Assembly (NCBI GenBank): GCA_030849835.1
Contig: JASAOC010002114.1
Location: 1 to 64,000 of the forward strand
Length of the DNA: 64,000 nt
Source of the DNA: Herpetomonas samuelpessoai
Lineage: Eukaryota; Euglenozoa; Kinetoplastea; Trypanosomatida; Trypanosomatidae
Direction of reading: 5' to 3'
The translations under genes were made by a program, and so were the position numbers. The stretch's first letter is position 1. Every line of letters starts with the position of its first letter. Below are positions 1 to 11,200 of this stretch, piece after piece. Below the pieces are notes generated by a model. It saw nothing but the letters and a program-made list of their open reading frames with translations, did no database searches and was not told the DNA's origin.

Positions 1-10
1 GTTTGGATCT

Positions 11-59
11 TGTTGTGGACGCGCTGGCTCCTGTGGCCGGAGAGATGCTGTCCACAACA
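11..59. repeat. 10-bp inverted repeat (potential hairpin) at window edge
   Basis: Two perfect 10-bp arms, at 11-20 and 50-59, are separated by 29 bases. It lies just beyond the 3' end of the minus-strand retroelement remnant, so it may be an element-end structure or a chance hairpin. Confidence 0.4.
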
Positions 60-153
60 CATCCCCCATGCTGATGATGTGTGTGTGTATGTGTAGGTGT
101 TCATCTGGCGTTCGCCCTGTGTGACCCCATAGCTGCTAATGATTCTTACGACA

Positions 154-2147
154 TCACTCTTCCTCGCACAGCTGACAAAATGTGTCGCGAAGAAAAGGCA
201 CGCCCGTCGTAGAGCCTCTCTGCTCTTTCAAGAGCCCGCTGCCAGTGAACTGTCTCGATAGTGTGTCAGCTGGATTCTGAGGTCCTGCCACATAGAAGAA
301 GACCACTGCGACATTTCTTGCGAACAAAGAATTGTAAACCCATTCGTAGAGGAGATTCAGCACTCCACCGCGACCGATTCCCCCATAGCCATTGAACTTA
401 CGTTGTGCCAACACAATCGCCACATGATCCGTTGCAAGAGCGATACGAGCGCCATCGTGTGTTCCACCCGCCCCATTCAAGTACAGCAGGCATTCCAGAG
501 CTGCCCGTGGCTCTGCTTGTGCCGAGTGACGTTGCTGGAAGAGTCTTTCTCTCCAGCGGTCGCGCTGCTCGTCGTGAGTGATCGCGCTTCCTTCAGCAAC
601 CACAAGTTCCTCATTCCAGCGCTTTTGAATAAACGTTGTGCTGTTCGTGCGGACGTCCGTCACGACAGCACCCCATATCCCTCCGCGGAAGCGTCGGTGA
701 AGATGACGTAATCGTAATCCGATTCTTCATACGAGTATACGATCTTTTCAGGAATGCGAGCACGGTTGTTTCGCAACAACTCTTCGCTGATAGAAAAGAG
801 CACAGAAGAAACACCAGGACTGATGTGTGGAATCTCACTGTCCCAGTCTTTTCCAGCAGCCACAGCGATGTAAACCGCTCGATATGCTTTCAGTAAAAGA
901 AACAACCGCGCCGGGTTCATGCTGACAGTGTGTGCAGCAAAAAGAATGAGAGAAACCAATGCTGCAAAGCTCCTGCACGTATAACTCGGAAAACGGGCAA
1001 CAGCCAAGCCCAACTTCGCCATCGTTTTGTGCGAGTTGCGCATGAGTCTTTGCTTCAACGGTTCGTCCCAAGAAAACTCCTCGCCAAGAAAAACGTTCGG
1101 CTTAACGGAAAGGGAAAGAAGGGCAGAGCCCGACAGGCCAAGGAGTTCGAGGCGATCAGGCGACGTCTGCAAGTTCACCGACCCAATCCGTGCAAGAATC
1201 GTACGTACAGCGTTCAGAAACTGTGACTCCTGTCCTTCGCGCGCCGCAATCAAGATATTGCCAATGAGTGTGAGAATAACAACCGGAGTGTCAATATCGA
1301 CAATTGTGGAAGTGACAGCTTGAGCAGCACACACGCCCCAACGCGCACCCGTTGGAAGCGCCTTCAATCTGTAATACAAGCCATCCTTACCACGAAAGAC
1401 AAAGTTGTTTCTCACCTCCAAATCATTCAACGGCAGCGCATCATAGAAGGAGTCAAAGTCAATCTGCAACATGTACTTACAATCCGATAGTCGCTGCCTG
1501 TTCTGCAGGCGGCCTTGATAAGAGACCTTTGGTAGAGAATCTTTCTCAACAACGCCATTGAGAAGAGGTTCCGTGATCAATCGTCGTCGACCTTTCAGTT
1601 CCAGAACGTAGAACACGTTTACGCCGTGCCAACCGTCTGGCAGACGACCAAAGGAATCCGAGCCAGTGTGCCGCGAACTTTCAAAAAGCCGGCGCCGCTC
1701 TGCTTCTGGCATCGCGAGCTCGAACTTGCCCTCCCCAACAGCCAGGCGGACATCAGCCATGCTAAGGGGTGTCGTCTTGATCGTTCTTGATGTACGAAAC
1801 CCTTGAAAGGACGCCGGTTGGAAAAACTGCAAAGTTTCTTCCGGGCGGATGGCTGCGCTGCTGTGTGAAACGGAAAGAGAGAACAACGCGTCAAAGTCCA
1901 AAAGGGGAGGAGCTTTCAAATGCAGCGGCCAGTCGCAGGACCGTTGCGGCATAGACCCCAGCCTTTCTTGCAAGGCGCTAGCCACGGGATCTCCCTCCGA
2001 CAACTTGATGCGGATGATCTCCTGAAGCACCTCGCGCTCTCGAAGGCCGAGCTCTTTTACGGCAGGAGCCCGCGCGCCAGCACGGAAACACAAACACGTG
2101 TTTTTCCCAATATTTGCACGGAACCACCGGACCGCAGGTATTCCCAT
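154..2147 (-). pseudogene. Reverse transcriptase/RNase H of a VIPER/TATE-like retroelement, frameshifted
   Basis: This is the pol region of a tyrosine-recombinase-type (DIRS-like) retroelement of the kind known in trypanosomatids as VIPER and TATE; the family choice is inference. The upstream frame (2147-660) carries RT blocks: LKGRRRLITEP, then MLQIDFDSFYDALPL (motif A aspartate), then LKALPTGARWGVCAAQ. It then enters RNase H (VIFTDASAEGYG) and hits a stop at about 660. The RNase H continues in another frame (663-154) with E..A..CLLYL, ALATDHVAIV and VAGPQNPADTLSR, ending in a stop at 154. The break falls in a run of four Gs, where a one-base change joins the frames. The usual catalytic motif C (Y-x-D-[DN]) reads LIGN, so the catalytic Asp seems lost. 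No recombinase or gag frame is recognised beside it. The copy is therefore probably dead. Confidence 0.8.
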
Positions 2148-2689
2148 CCGGGGTTCAAAAAGGAAGGCCACGCGCCTAACCAGTTTCGACCCGGCCCCAT
2201 CCGAGCCAGTTCAGCGCGACCCGCCCCGCCCCATAAAAGAGCATATGCCTGGCACGGCCTTTCAGAGAGGATGGAACCCCGACAAGGGAGAGGGAGCGAT
2301 GATTGCGGGCCGTATGAGGCCGAAACGTTCTTCCCAGCACACCCAAGCGCCGACACACGCGACAAGACGACAGCTGCCAAGAAGCCCCGCCGTTTTTTGC
2401 CCCGCGCTGTTCCTGCCCCTGGCCCTTCTTTCCAAAGGAGCAGGCGAGAAACCTCTTCCGACAAGGAAGTTCAACCACGTGTTCCAGGTTGGAGCGGGCA
2501 AGAGGGGAACCGCACGGGGATCCAACGGGCGACAGTTCGCCAACGATTACCCTACCCGCGAGCCCGTGGGGGCTGAGGTCGGACGATTTCCCCGCGCCCC
2601 GCAAGAAGGCAACGGGGAAGACCATGCCGTTGCGAAAACAGCTGAGGTCGAACTGCCGAAGAGTATTCAGAGCACCCGCCACCGGAAAT

Positions 2690-3042
2690 GGCCGACACGA
2701 ACATCAGCAATGCCGAGCCTGAAGGCCGCACTGCTGAATTTGCCACTGCACACTGAGCAGGCAGAGCCGATAGACTCGGACAGGTATCCCGAGTGGAAGG
2801 CTGCGATGCACATGGACAACATCTCGGCCTTGGTGGTGGTGAAACGACAGTACGCACGTAGCCACGCGGCGAACGAAGAGTTACCGACACTCGTCGGGGC
2901 ATTACCTTATTGCAGAACGCCTAACTACACCAAGCCTGAGGACAACCCTGCCGACATCCCCAGTAGACACCACACCCACCAAACGAAATGGGGAACGAAG
3001 CGGTATGGGGAAGGGAATTCAATGATGCGTCCAAGGACCTGA
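2690..3042 (+). pseudogene. RNase H-like remnant of a second retroelement, opposite strand
   Basis: An open plus-strand frame encodes HMDNISALVVVKRQYARS followed about 35 residues later by TKPEDNPADIPSRH. This pairing (a D-N block followed by a tail of the type E-x-NPAD-x-x-SR) is typical of the end of retroelement RNase H domains. It is not the complement of the minus-strand element, whose own NPADTLSR tail lies near 265. It is a second, differently oriented fragment. The frame is open further upstream (from 2098), but that part mostly overlaps the minus-strand RT and shows no recognisable RT motif. It stops at 3042. This is the only protein-coding signal on the plus strand in the window. 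Confidence 0.6.
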
Positions 3043-4628
3043 CCTTCACATTATCGTTAGTACCTTTGAAAGCGGCGCCCGTATCCGCTGTTGACAGGAA
3101 CAAACCAAAGAGAAGAGAGAGAGAGTAGTGGCAAGATGGAAGGAAGCGGGAGAATAGAGATATCCGTGATACGGAAGATGCCCCCACATGCGGCCGAATA
3201 GAAATGCGCAACATGCCTTCACCTCCATCTCCCGATTAAGCTAGGACTAGAGATATTCACAGCAGATACACAGTCGATATGGGGAGGATTCCGCGGACAC
3301 CGAATCCGTCCACAGCGGATGCACAGTGAACGGAAGGCGGTAATCCGTCGCAGCTTGACATACATGCGGAAAACCCACTGACACATGCGCACCCAGGCGC
3401 ACCACCTACACCCACCAACCGTATCGCGGAGAAGCGAGCGTCTGTTGATCAGGGATGCGCGTCGGTGGAGGAACGACGGTGGGGCGACGGTGAGGCGTGC
3501 GCGTTGGACGGGCTTCCGACGTTCCAGCGACGCTTGTGCGAATCGTTTGACGTGTGATTCTGGCGTCCCTTCTTCCTGCGCTTCCATAAACTACGGGACG
3601 ATTTCTCGGTACCGGCGGTAGATTCCGCTGTGGTGTTGTGGAGGCATTCTGTCGTGCGTGTTTCTGGTGCTTGCGCCGCCATAGACCGCCACCAGGTCGT
3701 TAGCGCGAACAACACTGGGTACTGCACTGGAATCATCAATCTTCATCTGTGAACAAAATCCTAGTCCTGTCGATGATCTGTGCAGGTGCCCTTGGATGAT
3801 GCAGTCGCCAGAGACGCAGATGTCATTGGCCCTTGAAAGGGCCTAGGTATGTCAGGATCGAAATGAATAGAGAGAGAGAGAGAGATAGCGCGCGCGAGAC
3901 TACAATGTGGGGGTACGCTAGAAAAGATAGAAGTAGAGAAGACAAAGTATGAGGTGAGCAACTAGGGGCATGACACACAACCTTTCGATAGCCAGGGATC
4001 GTCGTGGGGGGGGGAGGGGGATGCTGGGAACGCTTGAACGGACGAGTTCACGGTACCCAAAGCGGAGCGTGGTCGCTGCGGTTACTCCAGCAGATGCAGC
4101 GAGATACCGCTCAGCGCCGTGAATGTCCCTAGGCGCGAAAGACAGATTAAGTCTTTGAAGACCGCGCGCCGTCCTTCTCTCTCGTTCCCCTTGCACATGT
4201 ATCGTTGGCTGCTTCAGCAGGCAGTCCGATTGCAGTTGCTTGCTTTCTTTGCGTAAGCATGGAAGTGATGGAAAGTAAGTGAGCGTGTTGTACTTGGCCG
4301 TTGTGCAGCGGATGTGGGAGGCTGCACCACGACATCAAGACTCACCTCAGTTTGTTGTTGCGTAAGGGCCTGTGTGAAAGGAGGCCCTGCAAATGTGAAG
4401 ACGAAACAAAAAATGAAAGTATCGCAGTGAAGAGTTGTGATGCGAGGATAAAGAAAGGGGAAAAAATATTCTTTAAAAAACTGAGCCGTTTTACATGAGG
4501 TAGCCCCGCCGAAAGTGAGAGAATAAAACAAAGAAGTTCAAACGGAATGAAGAAATGAAAGCGAAGAGGAAAAAATAAGGGGATTGGGATGAGAAGCCTA
4601 TTGTGAATCTGTGCGGTGGCAAGGCATC
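3043..4628. other. Gene-free stretch between retroelement remnants and kinase gene
   Basis: No convincing coding frame on either strand. It holds a short GA repeat (about 3868-3886) and a G-rich run (about 4006-4020), and it includes the presumed 3' UTR of the kinase gene at its high end. Confidence 0.5.
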
Positions 4629-6350
4629 TTAGCTGTTAGACTTGGCCGGAGATGCGCTGGATTTGCCAGTGAACAATGACCGCACCCGTGCCTTGAAGGA
4701 AGGGCCTCTGGCGTGGTGCGTGCCACGTGGTTGCTCGGCAGGCCGACGTGCAGGGGGAGAGTCCGCATTGCAACCGCAGTCGTCTGCGATGCCACCACGC
4801 TGTGGTGGCGCACTGGCGACGTGGACGTTCCCTACGCATTCAAAGACTTGTGAGAGTGGCTGTGGTTGTGGAGGGCCCCAAATGCTCCCTTCAGGCGGTT
4901 GGAACAGAGGCGCGGCGCGGGTGTGCAGTAGCGCGGGGCAACCGCCATCTGGAACATCTTCGCAGCGGTGCAGCAAGTGATGGCCCTCCTCGACCCATTG
5001 GCAAAAGCCACGGTAGGGGAAGAAAACGCGGGCCCACGCTGTCTTGGGTGGTGGAGGCGGGGGGCACGGGGAACTTTGGCGGCAAAGCACGGTTGCGATG
5101 GCAGGGACCGTGCGGGCGCGAGGGGAGTGTGCGTCCGCACCGTCGTCCCACCCGTCGCCTCGGCCGCCAACCGATGGCAGTCGACCAACATGCGTGTGAG
5201 GCGCAGAGTCCTTGGAGCGTGACGCAGCACGCGGGTGCGCGGTGACACATTTGGTGTCTGCAATGATACTGCCCGCTGCAGCTGACAAGACGTCGCCGGT
5301 GGCAAACTCGGCGCGGGCGACAGGCTGGCTGTAAAGGATCAGCTTTACGTTGGGACGGCATACCACGTAGCATCCGTACGACGGAGCCACCTTGACGGGC
5401 AAGCGTGCGGGTAATAAAGAGCACAGCCCTGGCGCCATGGCGAGTGCGTTGCGGAGCTGGAGGGCCGTGAGGCGGTTCGCGGGATTTGGATTGAAGGTGC
5501 GGCACAAGAGGATGCACAGCTGTTGTCCGGCCCTTGTCGCGTGCTTGAAGCCGGACCACGCCGTAGGGATGCCTTCACGCGCGCGCATCTCTATTTCTTC
5601 AAATTCGGACCCAAAGAAGGGCAAGGATCCCGTGAGAAGGAGGTAGAAGGTGCACGCAAGCGCCCAGACGTCGCGGGCGTGCGGGACTGCTGCGGTGCCC
5701 TTGTCGAAGGCTTCGGGGGCCATGAAGTAGGGCGTGCCGACACATGCATGCCGATTCGATGTCCTCATCTCATTGCCTGTGGAGGAGAGCCCAAAGTCCG
5801 CCAGTTTTACAACGGGGACATCGACATCGCTACCCTTTGGCCAAATCAAGAGGATGTTCTCGGGTTTCAGGTCGTTGTGCACAATATCAGAGGCCTGGAG
5901 CGCGACCAAGGCGTTGAGGCACTGGTAAAGAAGCGAGCACAGTTTCTCTGCGGGAACCTGACGACCTTGAAAACGCTGGCGAAAGGTCTCCAGGGACTCG
6001 TCACAGAGCTCCTGTGGCAGGCATAAAACGCCGCGGTCTCTGTCGAGCCATGGACGGTACACTTCCACCACGTTGGGGCCGCTTGCGCGACGCGCGAAAG
6101 TGCACTCAAAGCGGAGTTCGTGGATGCGAAGACACTTCTCCTCATCGTTCTTGGATGCTTTCAGGTCGACCTCTTTAACGGCGACGCGGACCCAGATGTG
6201 CGGCTGCGCACACTTGTAGTACTCAAAGACGGAGCCAAAGCTTCCTCTTCCAAGGCAGTTCGGCGTTCGCACGTATCCTGCATTCGGGCCGTCATCGACG
6301 GACACCAAGCGCCCGTCTGAAGGAGGAGCAGGTTCACGTGGAAGCTGCAT
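4629..6350 (-). CDS. Serine/threonine protein kinase, non-RD type
   Basis: A 573-residue eukaryotic protein kinase that phosphorylates Ser/Thr of unknown substrates. The catalytic domain covers about residues 28-310. Visible motifs are the glycine loop GRGSFGSV (34-41), the VAIK-like lysine in VRVAVKEV (Lys59), the catalytic loop HNDLKPEN (158-165, Asp160), DFG (185-187) and MAPEAF (APE 211-213). The catalytic loop has Asn where RD kinases have Arg, so activation-loop control is likely unusual. The C-terminal 260 residues are Pro/Ser/Cys-rich without a recognised domain and end in a basic Ser/Lys tail. The start is the first ATG after a splice acceptor at 6391-6392. The group within the kinome is uncertain; NEK/CAMK-like loops are present but not decisive. 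Confidence 0.9.
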   Translation of the reverse strand: MQLPREPAPPSDGRLVSVDDGPNAGYVRTPNCLGRGSFGSVFEYYKCAQPHIWVRVAVKEVDLKASKNDEEKCLRIHELRFECTFARRASGPNVVEVYRPWLDRDRGVLCLPQELCDESLETFRQRFQGRQVPAEKLCSLLYQCLNALVALQASDIVHNDLKPENILLIWPKGSDVDVPVVKLADFGLSSTGNEMRTSNRHACVGTPYFMAPEAFDKGTAAVPHARDVWALACTFYLLLTGSLPFFGSEFEEIEMRAREGIPTAWSGFKHATRAGQQLCILLCRTFNPNPANRLTALQLRNALAMAPGLCSLLPARLPVKVAPSYGCYVVCRPNVKLILYSQPVARAEFATGDVLSAAAGSIIADTKCVTAHPRAASRSKDSAPHTHVGRLPSVGGRGDGWDDGADAHSPRARTVPAIATVLCRQSSPCPPPPPPKTAWARVFFPYRGFCQWVEEGHHLLHRCEDVPDGGCPALLHTRAAPLFQPPEGSIWGPPQPQPLSQVFECVGNVHVASAPPQRGGIADDCGCNADSPPARRPAEQPRGTHHARGPSFKARVRSLFTGKSSASPAKSNS

Positions 6351-7089
6351 CAGGATAAAGTCACGCGTGCCCTAGTAACACAGGGGAACGCTAAAAAGTA
6401 CGTATGGGGAAGAAAAAAGAGTAAAAGACGTTTAAATCCGAGGATGGAAAGAACAAGAAAAGGGAAACAAAAAAAAAAATATTAGCGAATGTGGTCCCAA
6501 TAAGCAGTCACTCGGCTAGTTTTGCTTTTGGAAGAATGCTTCACTCGCAACTGCGAAAAAAACAGGTGCAGAAAACACAGAAGGGATAGAAAAGAAGGAA
6601 AGGATTGCTAGCAACGCCAAGCATCATTATCTATTTGAACATTGTTCCTCTTTTCCTCTGTGCACGCGCGTTGGCCACGCAGCGGTGCCTCGGAAAGATA
6701 AGAGCGACAAATAAAAAACAGTAATCTGCTTTATTTTCGCGGGACTAGAAGTCGCAAGAACTTCTGACATCAAGTCGGCGCACACGCCAGTGGAGCTAGT
6801 CCGACCGCTCACATGGCACTTTCGTCTTTCATGCTCGCTGTGTTTTGCTGCTAAAGGGAAACAGAAGGATAGCGCGGAAAGAAGCACAGAAAGAAGAAGC
6901 AAACTCGATATCACGGCCTCCCAGTGATGGTGAGGCAGTGTATGGTAAGAATGAAGAATGGCACGAAGAAAATTGAATCCCAGTGCCACGAGAGAGAAGC
7001 GGATCACAGTGTACTGGAAAGAGAGGGAGAGGGTGGATGGCTCCTTTATCTTGAGAAGTGGTTCGTTGCCCTCGCGCGGGCTGCGTAGC
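6351..7089. other. Intergenic region: kinase 5' UTR and hydrolase 3' UTR
   Basis: Purine-rich on the plus strand, with an A run near 6468-6479. Apart from the splice acceptor at 6391-6392, nothing recognisable. Confidence 0.5.
6391..6392 (-). promoter_or_regulatory. Predicted spliced-leader acceptor for the kinase gene
   Basis: On the minus strand a long T/C-rich run (about 6480-6395) ends in TTTTTAG. The kinase ATG follows about 40 bases downstream. Confidence 0.5.
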
Positions 7090-8196
7090 TCACTGTGCCG
7101 AGGTGCCCTTTACCTCGCTGCGTTCACGCAGCAATCGTATCTCTGCGACGATGTCGTCATAGAGCTCGGGCGGCAGCCAGTGCCCCATCTTTGGAAACAC
7201 CACCAACTTGGAGCCTTCAATGAGTTCGGCGAGCTGCATGCCGTTTTCCAGGGGGATCATCGTGTCCTGTGGGCCGTGAAGGATCAGCGTCGGAATGCCA
7301 CGCAGTTTCTGAAGTGCCTCGTCCCGGCTGGCAGCGCGCTGCACCGCCCACATCTGGCGAAGCACCCCGTCCTTGTCGTCCGGCGAGCGGTCAAGGATCA
7401 TGTTCGTCAAGGCAGCCGTCTCTGCCTCATCCAGTTCATAGAGGCCCGTGTACCGCTTTGCATTGCGCACCTTGAAGGCAACCACATCTTCGCGTGAGGA
7501 GCTCTTAGGGCCGTCAAGGAAGGAAAGAGACATGGACAGTGTTTGGGGTTTGACGTTAGGGCCGCCGCTGTGGGAGTAGATGATGGTCATGCTGAGGATG
7601 CGCTCTGGCTGGAGAAGGGCCATGCACTGCACAATCATGCCACCGAGGCTACCACCGCAAATGTGAGCCTTTTCAATGCCCAGAGAGGTGAGCAAGGCCA
7701 GTGCATCAGCGGCCATACTCTCCAGCGTGTAGGGTGGCTGCCCCTCGCCCAAGGAGAGCCAGCCGGGAAGAATCATACGAGGAAGGAACGGAGTTGGTAG
7801 TCCGTCCAAGTGCGTACTCAGACCAACGTCGCGGTTGTCAAAGCGCACCACGTAGAAACCGGCTTGCGCGAGCTTTTGGCAGTACTCGTCGCGCTGGATG
7901 TACATGGTGGAGCCAAGACCACTTACAAGAAGAAGGCAAGGGTCCTCGGCCTTTCCAAAGGTTTGATAGCACATGGTAATGTCGCGCTTCACTTGTGGAT
8001 CGTGTCGCACATAGGCAAACTTGTCTTCTGGCCTTGGCTTACCAGGGGCGGGTACGGCGACCTTTGGCATAGCGGCATCCGCTGCGGGTGGTGCTGCCGT
8101 TGACATGTTGCGCGTGTAGGACTGCCGTGTCAGAAATACGGTTTGAAGACAGCGAGAAACAGGGAATACACAATGAGAAAAGGAGCGAGCAAACAT
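7090..8196 (-). CDS. Alpha/beta hydrolase, probable mitochondrial targeting
   Basis: A 368-residue alpha/beta-hydrolase-fold enzyme. The oxyanion region LLLVSGLGSTMY is followed by VRFDNRDVGLS, the nucleophile elbow CGGSLGGM (Ser about 183), ILHGPQDTMIP with the acid, and MGHWLPPE with the catalytic His. The substrate cannot be told; the family includes esterases, lipases and C-C hydrolases. A longer frame opens at an ATG at 8223, but the first AG after the CT-repeat tract lies at 8207-8208, downstream of it, so the start at 8196 is preferred. That start gives an Arg/Ser-rich, acid-free N-terminus (MFARSFSHCVF...) resembling a mitochondrial presequence. A further ATG at 8106 would remove it. 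Confidence 0.88.
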   Translation of the reverse strand: MFARSFSHCVFPVSRCLQTVFLTRQSYTRNMSTAAPPAADAAMPKVAVPAPGKPRPEDKFAYVRHDPQVKRDITMCYQTFGKAEDPCLLLVSGLGSTMYIQRDEYCQKLAQAGFYVVRFDNRDVGLSTHLDGLPTPFLPRMILPGWLSLGEGQPPYTLESMAADALALLTSLGIEKAHICGGSLGGMIVQCMALLQPERILSMTIIYSHSGGPNVKPQTLSMSLSFLDGPKSSSREDVVAFKVRNAKRYTGLYELDEAETAALTNMILDRSPDDKDGVLRQMWAVQRAASRDEALQKLRGIPTLILHGPQDTMIPLENGMQLAELIEGSKLVVFPKMGHWLPPELYDDIVAEIRLLRERSEVKGTSAQ

Positions 8197-8206
8197 AAAA
8201 GAGTGT

Positions 8207-8208
8207 CT
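8207..8208 (-). promoter_or_regulatory. Predicted spliced-leader acceptor deciding the hydrolase start
   Basis: The first AG downstream of the (CT)n tract 8241-8265 on the minus strand. It excludes the ATG at 8223 and leaves a 5' UTR of about 10 bases before the ATG at 8196. Confidence 0.5.
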
Positions 8209-8240
8209 TGAGGGAAGTGTCATTAGCGAAGGAGGCAGTA

Positions 8241-8265
8241 AGAGAGAGAGAGAGAGAGAGAGAGA
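8241..8265 (-). repeat. (CT)n polypyrimidine tract
   Basis: Uninterrupted GA dinucleotides on the plus strand, read as CT on the transcribed strand. This is an ideal polypyrimidine signal for trans-splicing the hydrolase mRNA. Confidence 0.8.
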
Positions 8266-11200
8266 TATGTACAGTGGGTAGGAGGCTCCAGTGTTCTCCC
8301 AAGATATGACAAAGAAGGAAGAACGACAAAGGCCCTCATACTATGGCGTTTAACTCAAGTCACCAACGGTGCCCACGGACATTCTCTGAGTTGGGTTCAT
8401 CACGGAAAACACACAAAGCCGGAGCGACCGCACGCGGGGTGACGTTTCATTCTTTCGCGGTCTCGAGTCGGAGAAATGAGACGGCGAAGCTGTACTGTTT
8501 CCTTTCGGTCTCGTTGCTAGTTGGGGAGAAAAACAAAAACGTAGCGATGTTAAACTGGAAGGTGTTTCCCTTCAAGTAAACATGAATGAACCGCCTCACT
8601 CAAAGTCTCTGAAGGAAGATGTATGCTTCTTGAACGCAGGCCTGCATGGCACCTTACCGGTTCGCCCTACTTCACGAATCAGAAACTTCCCGGTGGTGGA
8701 GCAATGAATGTGCACAATCAGTTCCCATGTTGAAGAGTAGAACGATGATACGGCTTCCAGATGGGTGCAAGGGACAGGCTCTCCGAGAGGAACAAAAGAA
8801 AGTCTCACACCGGGAAGACAGGTGCTCTGCGGACGCGTTGAGAGCCAATGGAGTGGAATGAAACCCAGAGAATGCAGAGAAACGAATAACCAAATTAAAG
8901 TGATGTATTTTGAGCAGTAGTAACAGAGTGGAAAAGGTGATGAAAGGGGAGACAGTTGTACCAAGAAGCGCTTGCACGCATGCCTACAGTTAACACGCTG
9001 GCATGTGCAGCAAATGCGGGTCTTTCGGTTCCCTTGGGTGGACTGCTTGTGTATTAATAAGAGCAACAACGTTGCTGCGCGTTTTACTGTTACCTCTCCG
9101 CCCGCAGCCAATGCATGGGGTGCCAGCTCACGCGCAAAGAAGTCTACTGCTGCGCATTCGCCGTTACATCATCCCTGAGCATTGACGTGACGTGCTTTCT
9201 CCTGTCCCAACTGATCGAGAGGAAGAAAGAGGGAGAAAGAAAAAGATGAAGATGACAAACATTTTATTAGTCAAATACGGTGTCGCCTTAGAAAGCTTCG
9301 TGTTTCACACACGCGCTCACCAGTGGGATCATCCCCACTAGCCAAATACGAACAGTAAATCAAGTTAGAGTACAAACGAAAAGGGAGAGAAGCTCGGGAA
9401 ATTGAACCGGAAATTTTAAAAAGCCACTCTCGACGCTACCAGCATCCTGACCCCCAGGAAAAAATGGCTTGGAAGGCAAGTGGACGATCAGGCCGCGGAA
9501 AGAGGAACATTCACGACAGCTTGCCTCGGCTCTGTGCTAAAGAAGCTGCCGTGAAACAAAACAAGATAGGCAGGCTGAGGCTTTACGTGAGAAGGTGCTT
9601 TCTTTTGAGTTGCGGATCCGAAGCCGATGGTGGAAGGAAAATAAATGAAAACGCAGAATTATCGAAACTAATAACGGAAGCAAGAAAAGAACGAAACAGT
9701 TGTGAAGCACAACAGTCATACGAAAGTAAAAAAAGAAACTCTTTAATAATAACAATATCAATGGAAAGCTGCTTATGCGCCAGAGGGGGAAGGAGGAGGG
9801 GAAGGGCGGCCTAAGAGACTGCAAAAGGTGACAGCCAGAAAAGAAAGGGGAGGACAGCAGACACAGAACCCGGCAAAGCCCTCGGCAGGTTTCATGTCCG
9901 GCGCTCATCGCGGCTGAGCATGAATGATACCTGGAGACTTGCGAGCCCTATCTACGGTCCCTCCTCGTTGTGAAACAAGGAGATCGTCGCAACCGATGGT
10001 GGGGCGCCGATGCCCCTGGGTGTGCCTCCACTCACCCGAGTTGTCACCCACTGGCCCATTTTGCCTGAATCCACGCAATCGCGGAGAGCTGTGCAGCAGA
10101 GAACATCAAAGGAGAACAACCGAATAACAAAAGAAAGGGGGAGAGATAGATAGGAAAGTGGTGGGGGAAAAGAAAAGAAAAACAGACGGAATGAATACGA
10201 CAGGTGCGGAGCAAACGTGCGATTCGGTGTAAAAACAAAATAAGAAGGAAAACTATATTCTGGAGCTGTGACAGAGTGCACGACCCAGAATCTATTCATG
10301 CCCCTGGGGTCTCCAATGTAAAGACTACACGTCACGCGTTCTAGCGGATGTTAGAGGGATGCCGCGCGTGTGCCTAGCTGGCTGTGCTTTGAAGGCACAC
10401 ATGCGCTTGGAAGTAAAACGAGCAGGTCAGGGGAGACGTTGACGCGCATTGACACACACACACTCCCTCTCTGTAGCGAAAGAAAGGAACCTTGGGAAAG
10501 ATTGGTGATGCGGTAAAGCAGGGGACACAACGAGGGGTGCGGCAAGAGTTAATAAACGGGAAATAACATCCGACTAGGAGATGCCTTCACTTAAAAGCGA
10601 AAACGGACATGAAAACAGGATGGTTCGGTTGTGCGAAAAGGGAGAAAGATACGGGAAGAAAACAGTAAAAGAAGCGAGAAACTAGTAACTGGAAAGCAGA
10701 AGCAATATTCTTTCAACAAAAGAAGAAATTCGAAGCCGAAAGAAATGAGTGCGCTAACGAGAGGGTAATGAACCGCGAACGGAGAGCCAGTGAAAGACAG
10801 TCGAACGCGGAGCCTATTTGGGTGCCACACGGTCTTACGGGCATGCACTTGGCGCGAAAGGGGATGAGGAAGAGCGGTGCTGGGCAAGTCCCATAGGACG
10901 CACTCGCAGCCTTTGTTGTTACATCACTAAATCAGAACCCCATGAGCCATTGTCGCGGTGTTTCGTGATCGTAACACCTTGATAGACTGCATAACATACC
11001 CCTCTGTTGGGACTTTCTGCGGGGTGCACTTGTCCTCGGCAGCACTGAGAGGCGGTGGCACCATGTCGGCCAGCCGCTACCCCTGAAAGATGGTGAAGAG
11101 AAGAAATGAAAAAAAAAAACAAAAAAAAAAACGCTGGATGAATGCCATATCCGTAACGCCATCATTCTCAGATAGCCGTTCACTTTCTTGAAACAAAAAA

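Noticed and set aside
8596-9111. 171-codon minus-strand frame in the gene-poor region
   Set aside because: Leu/Ser/Cys-rich text typical of translated pyrimidine-rich spacer; no motif.
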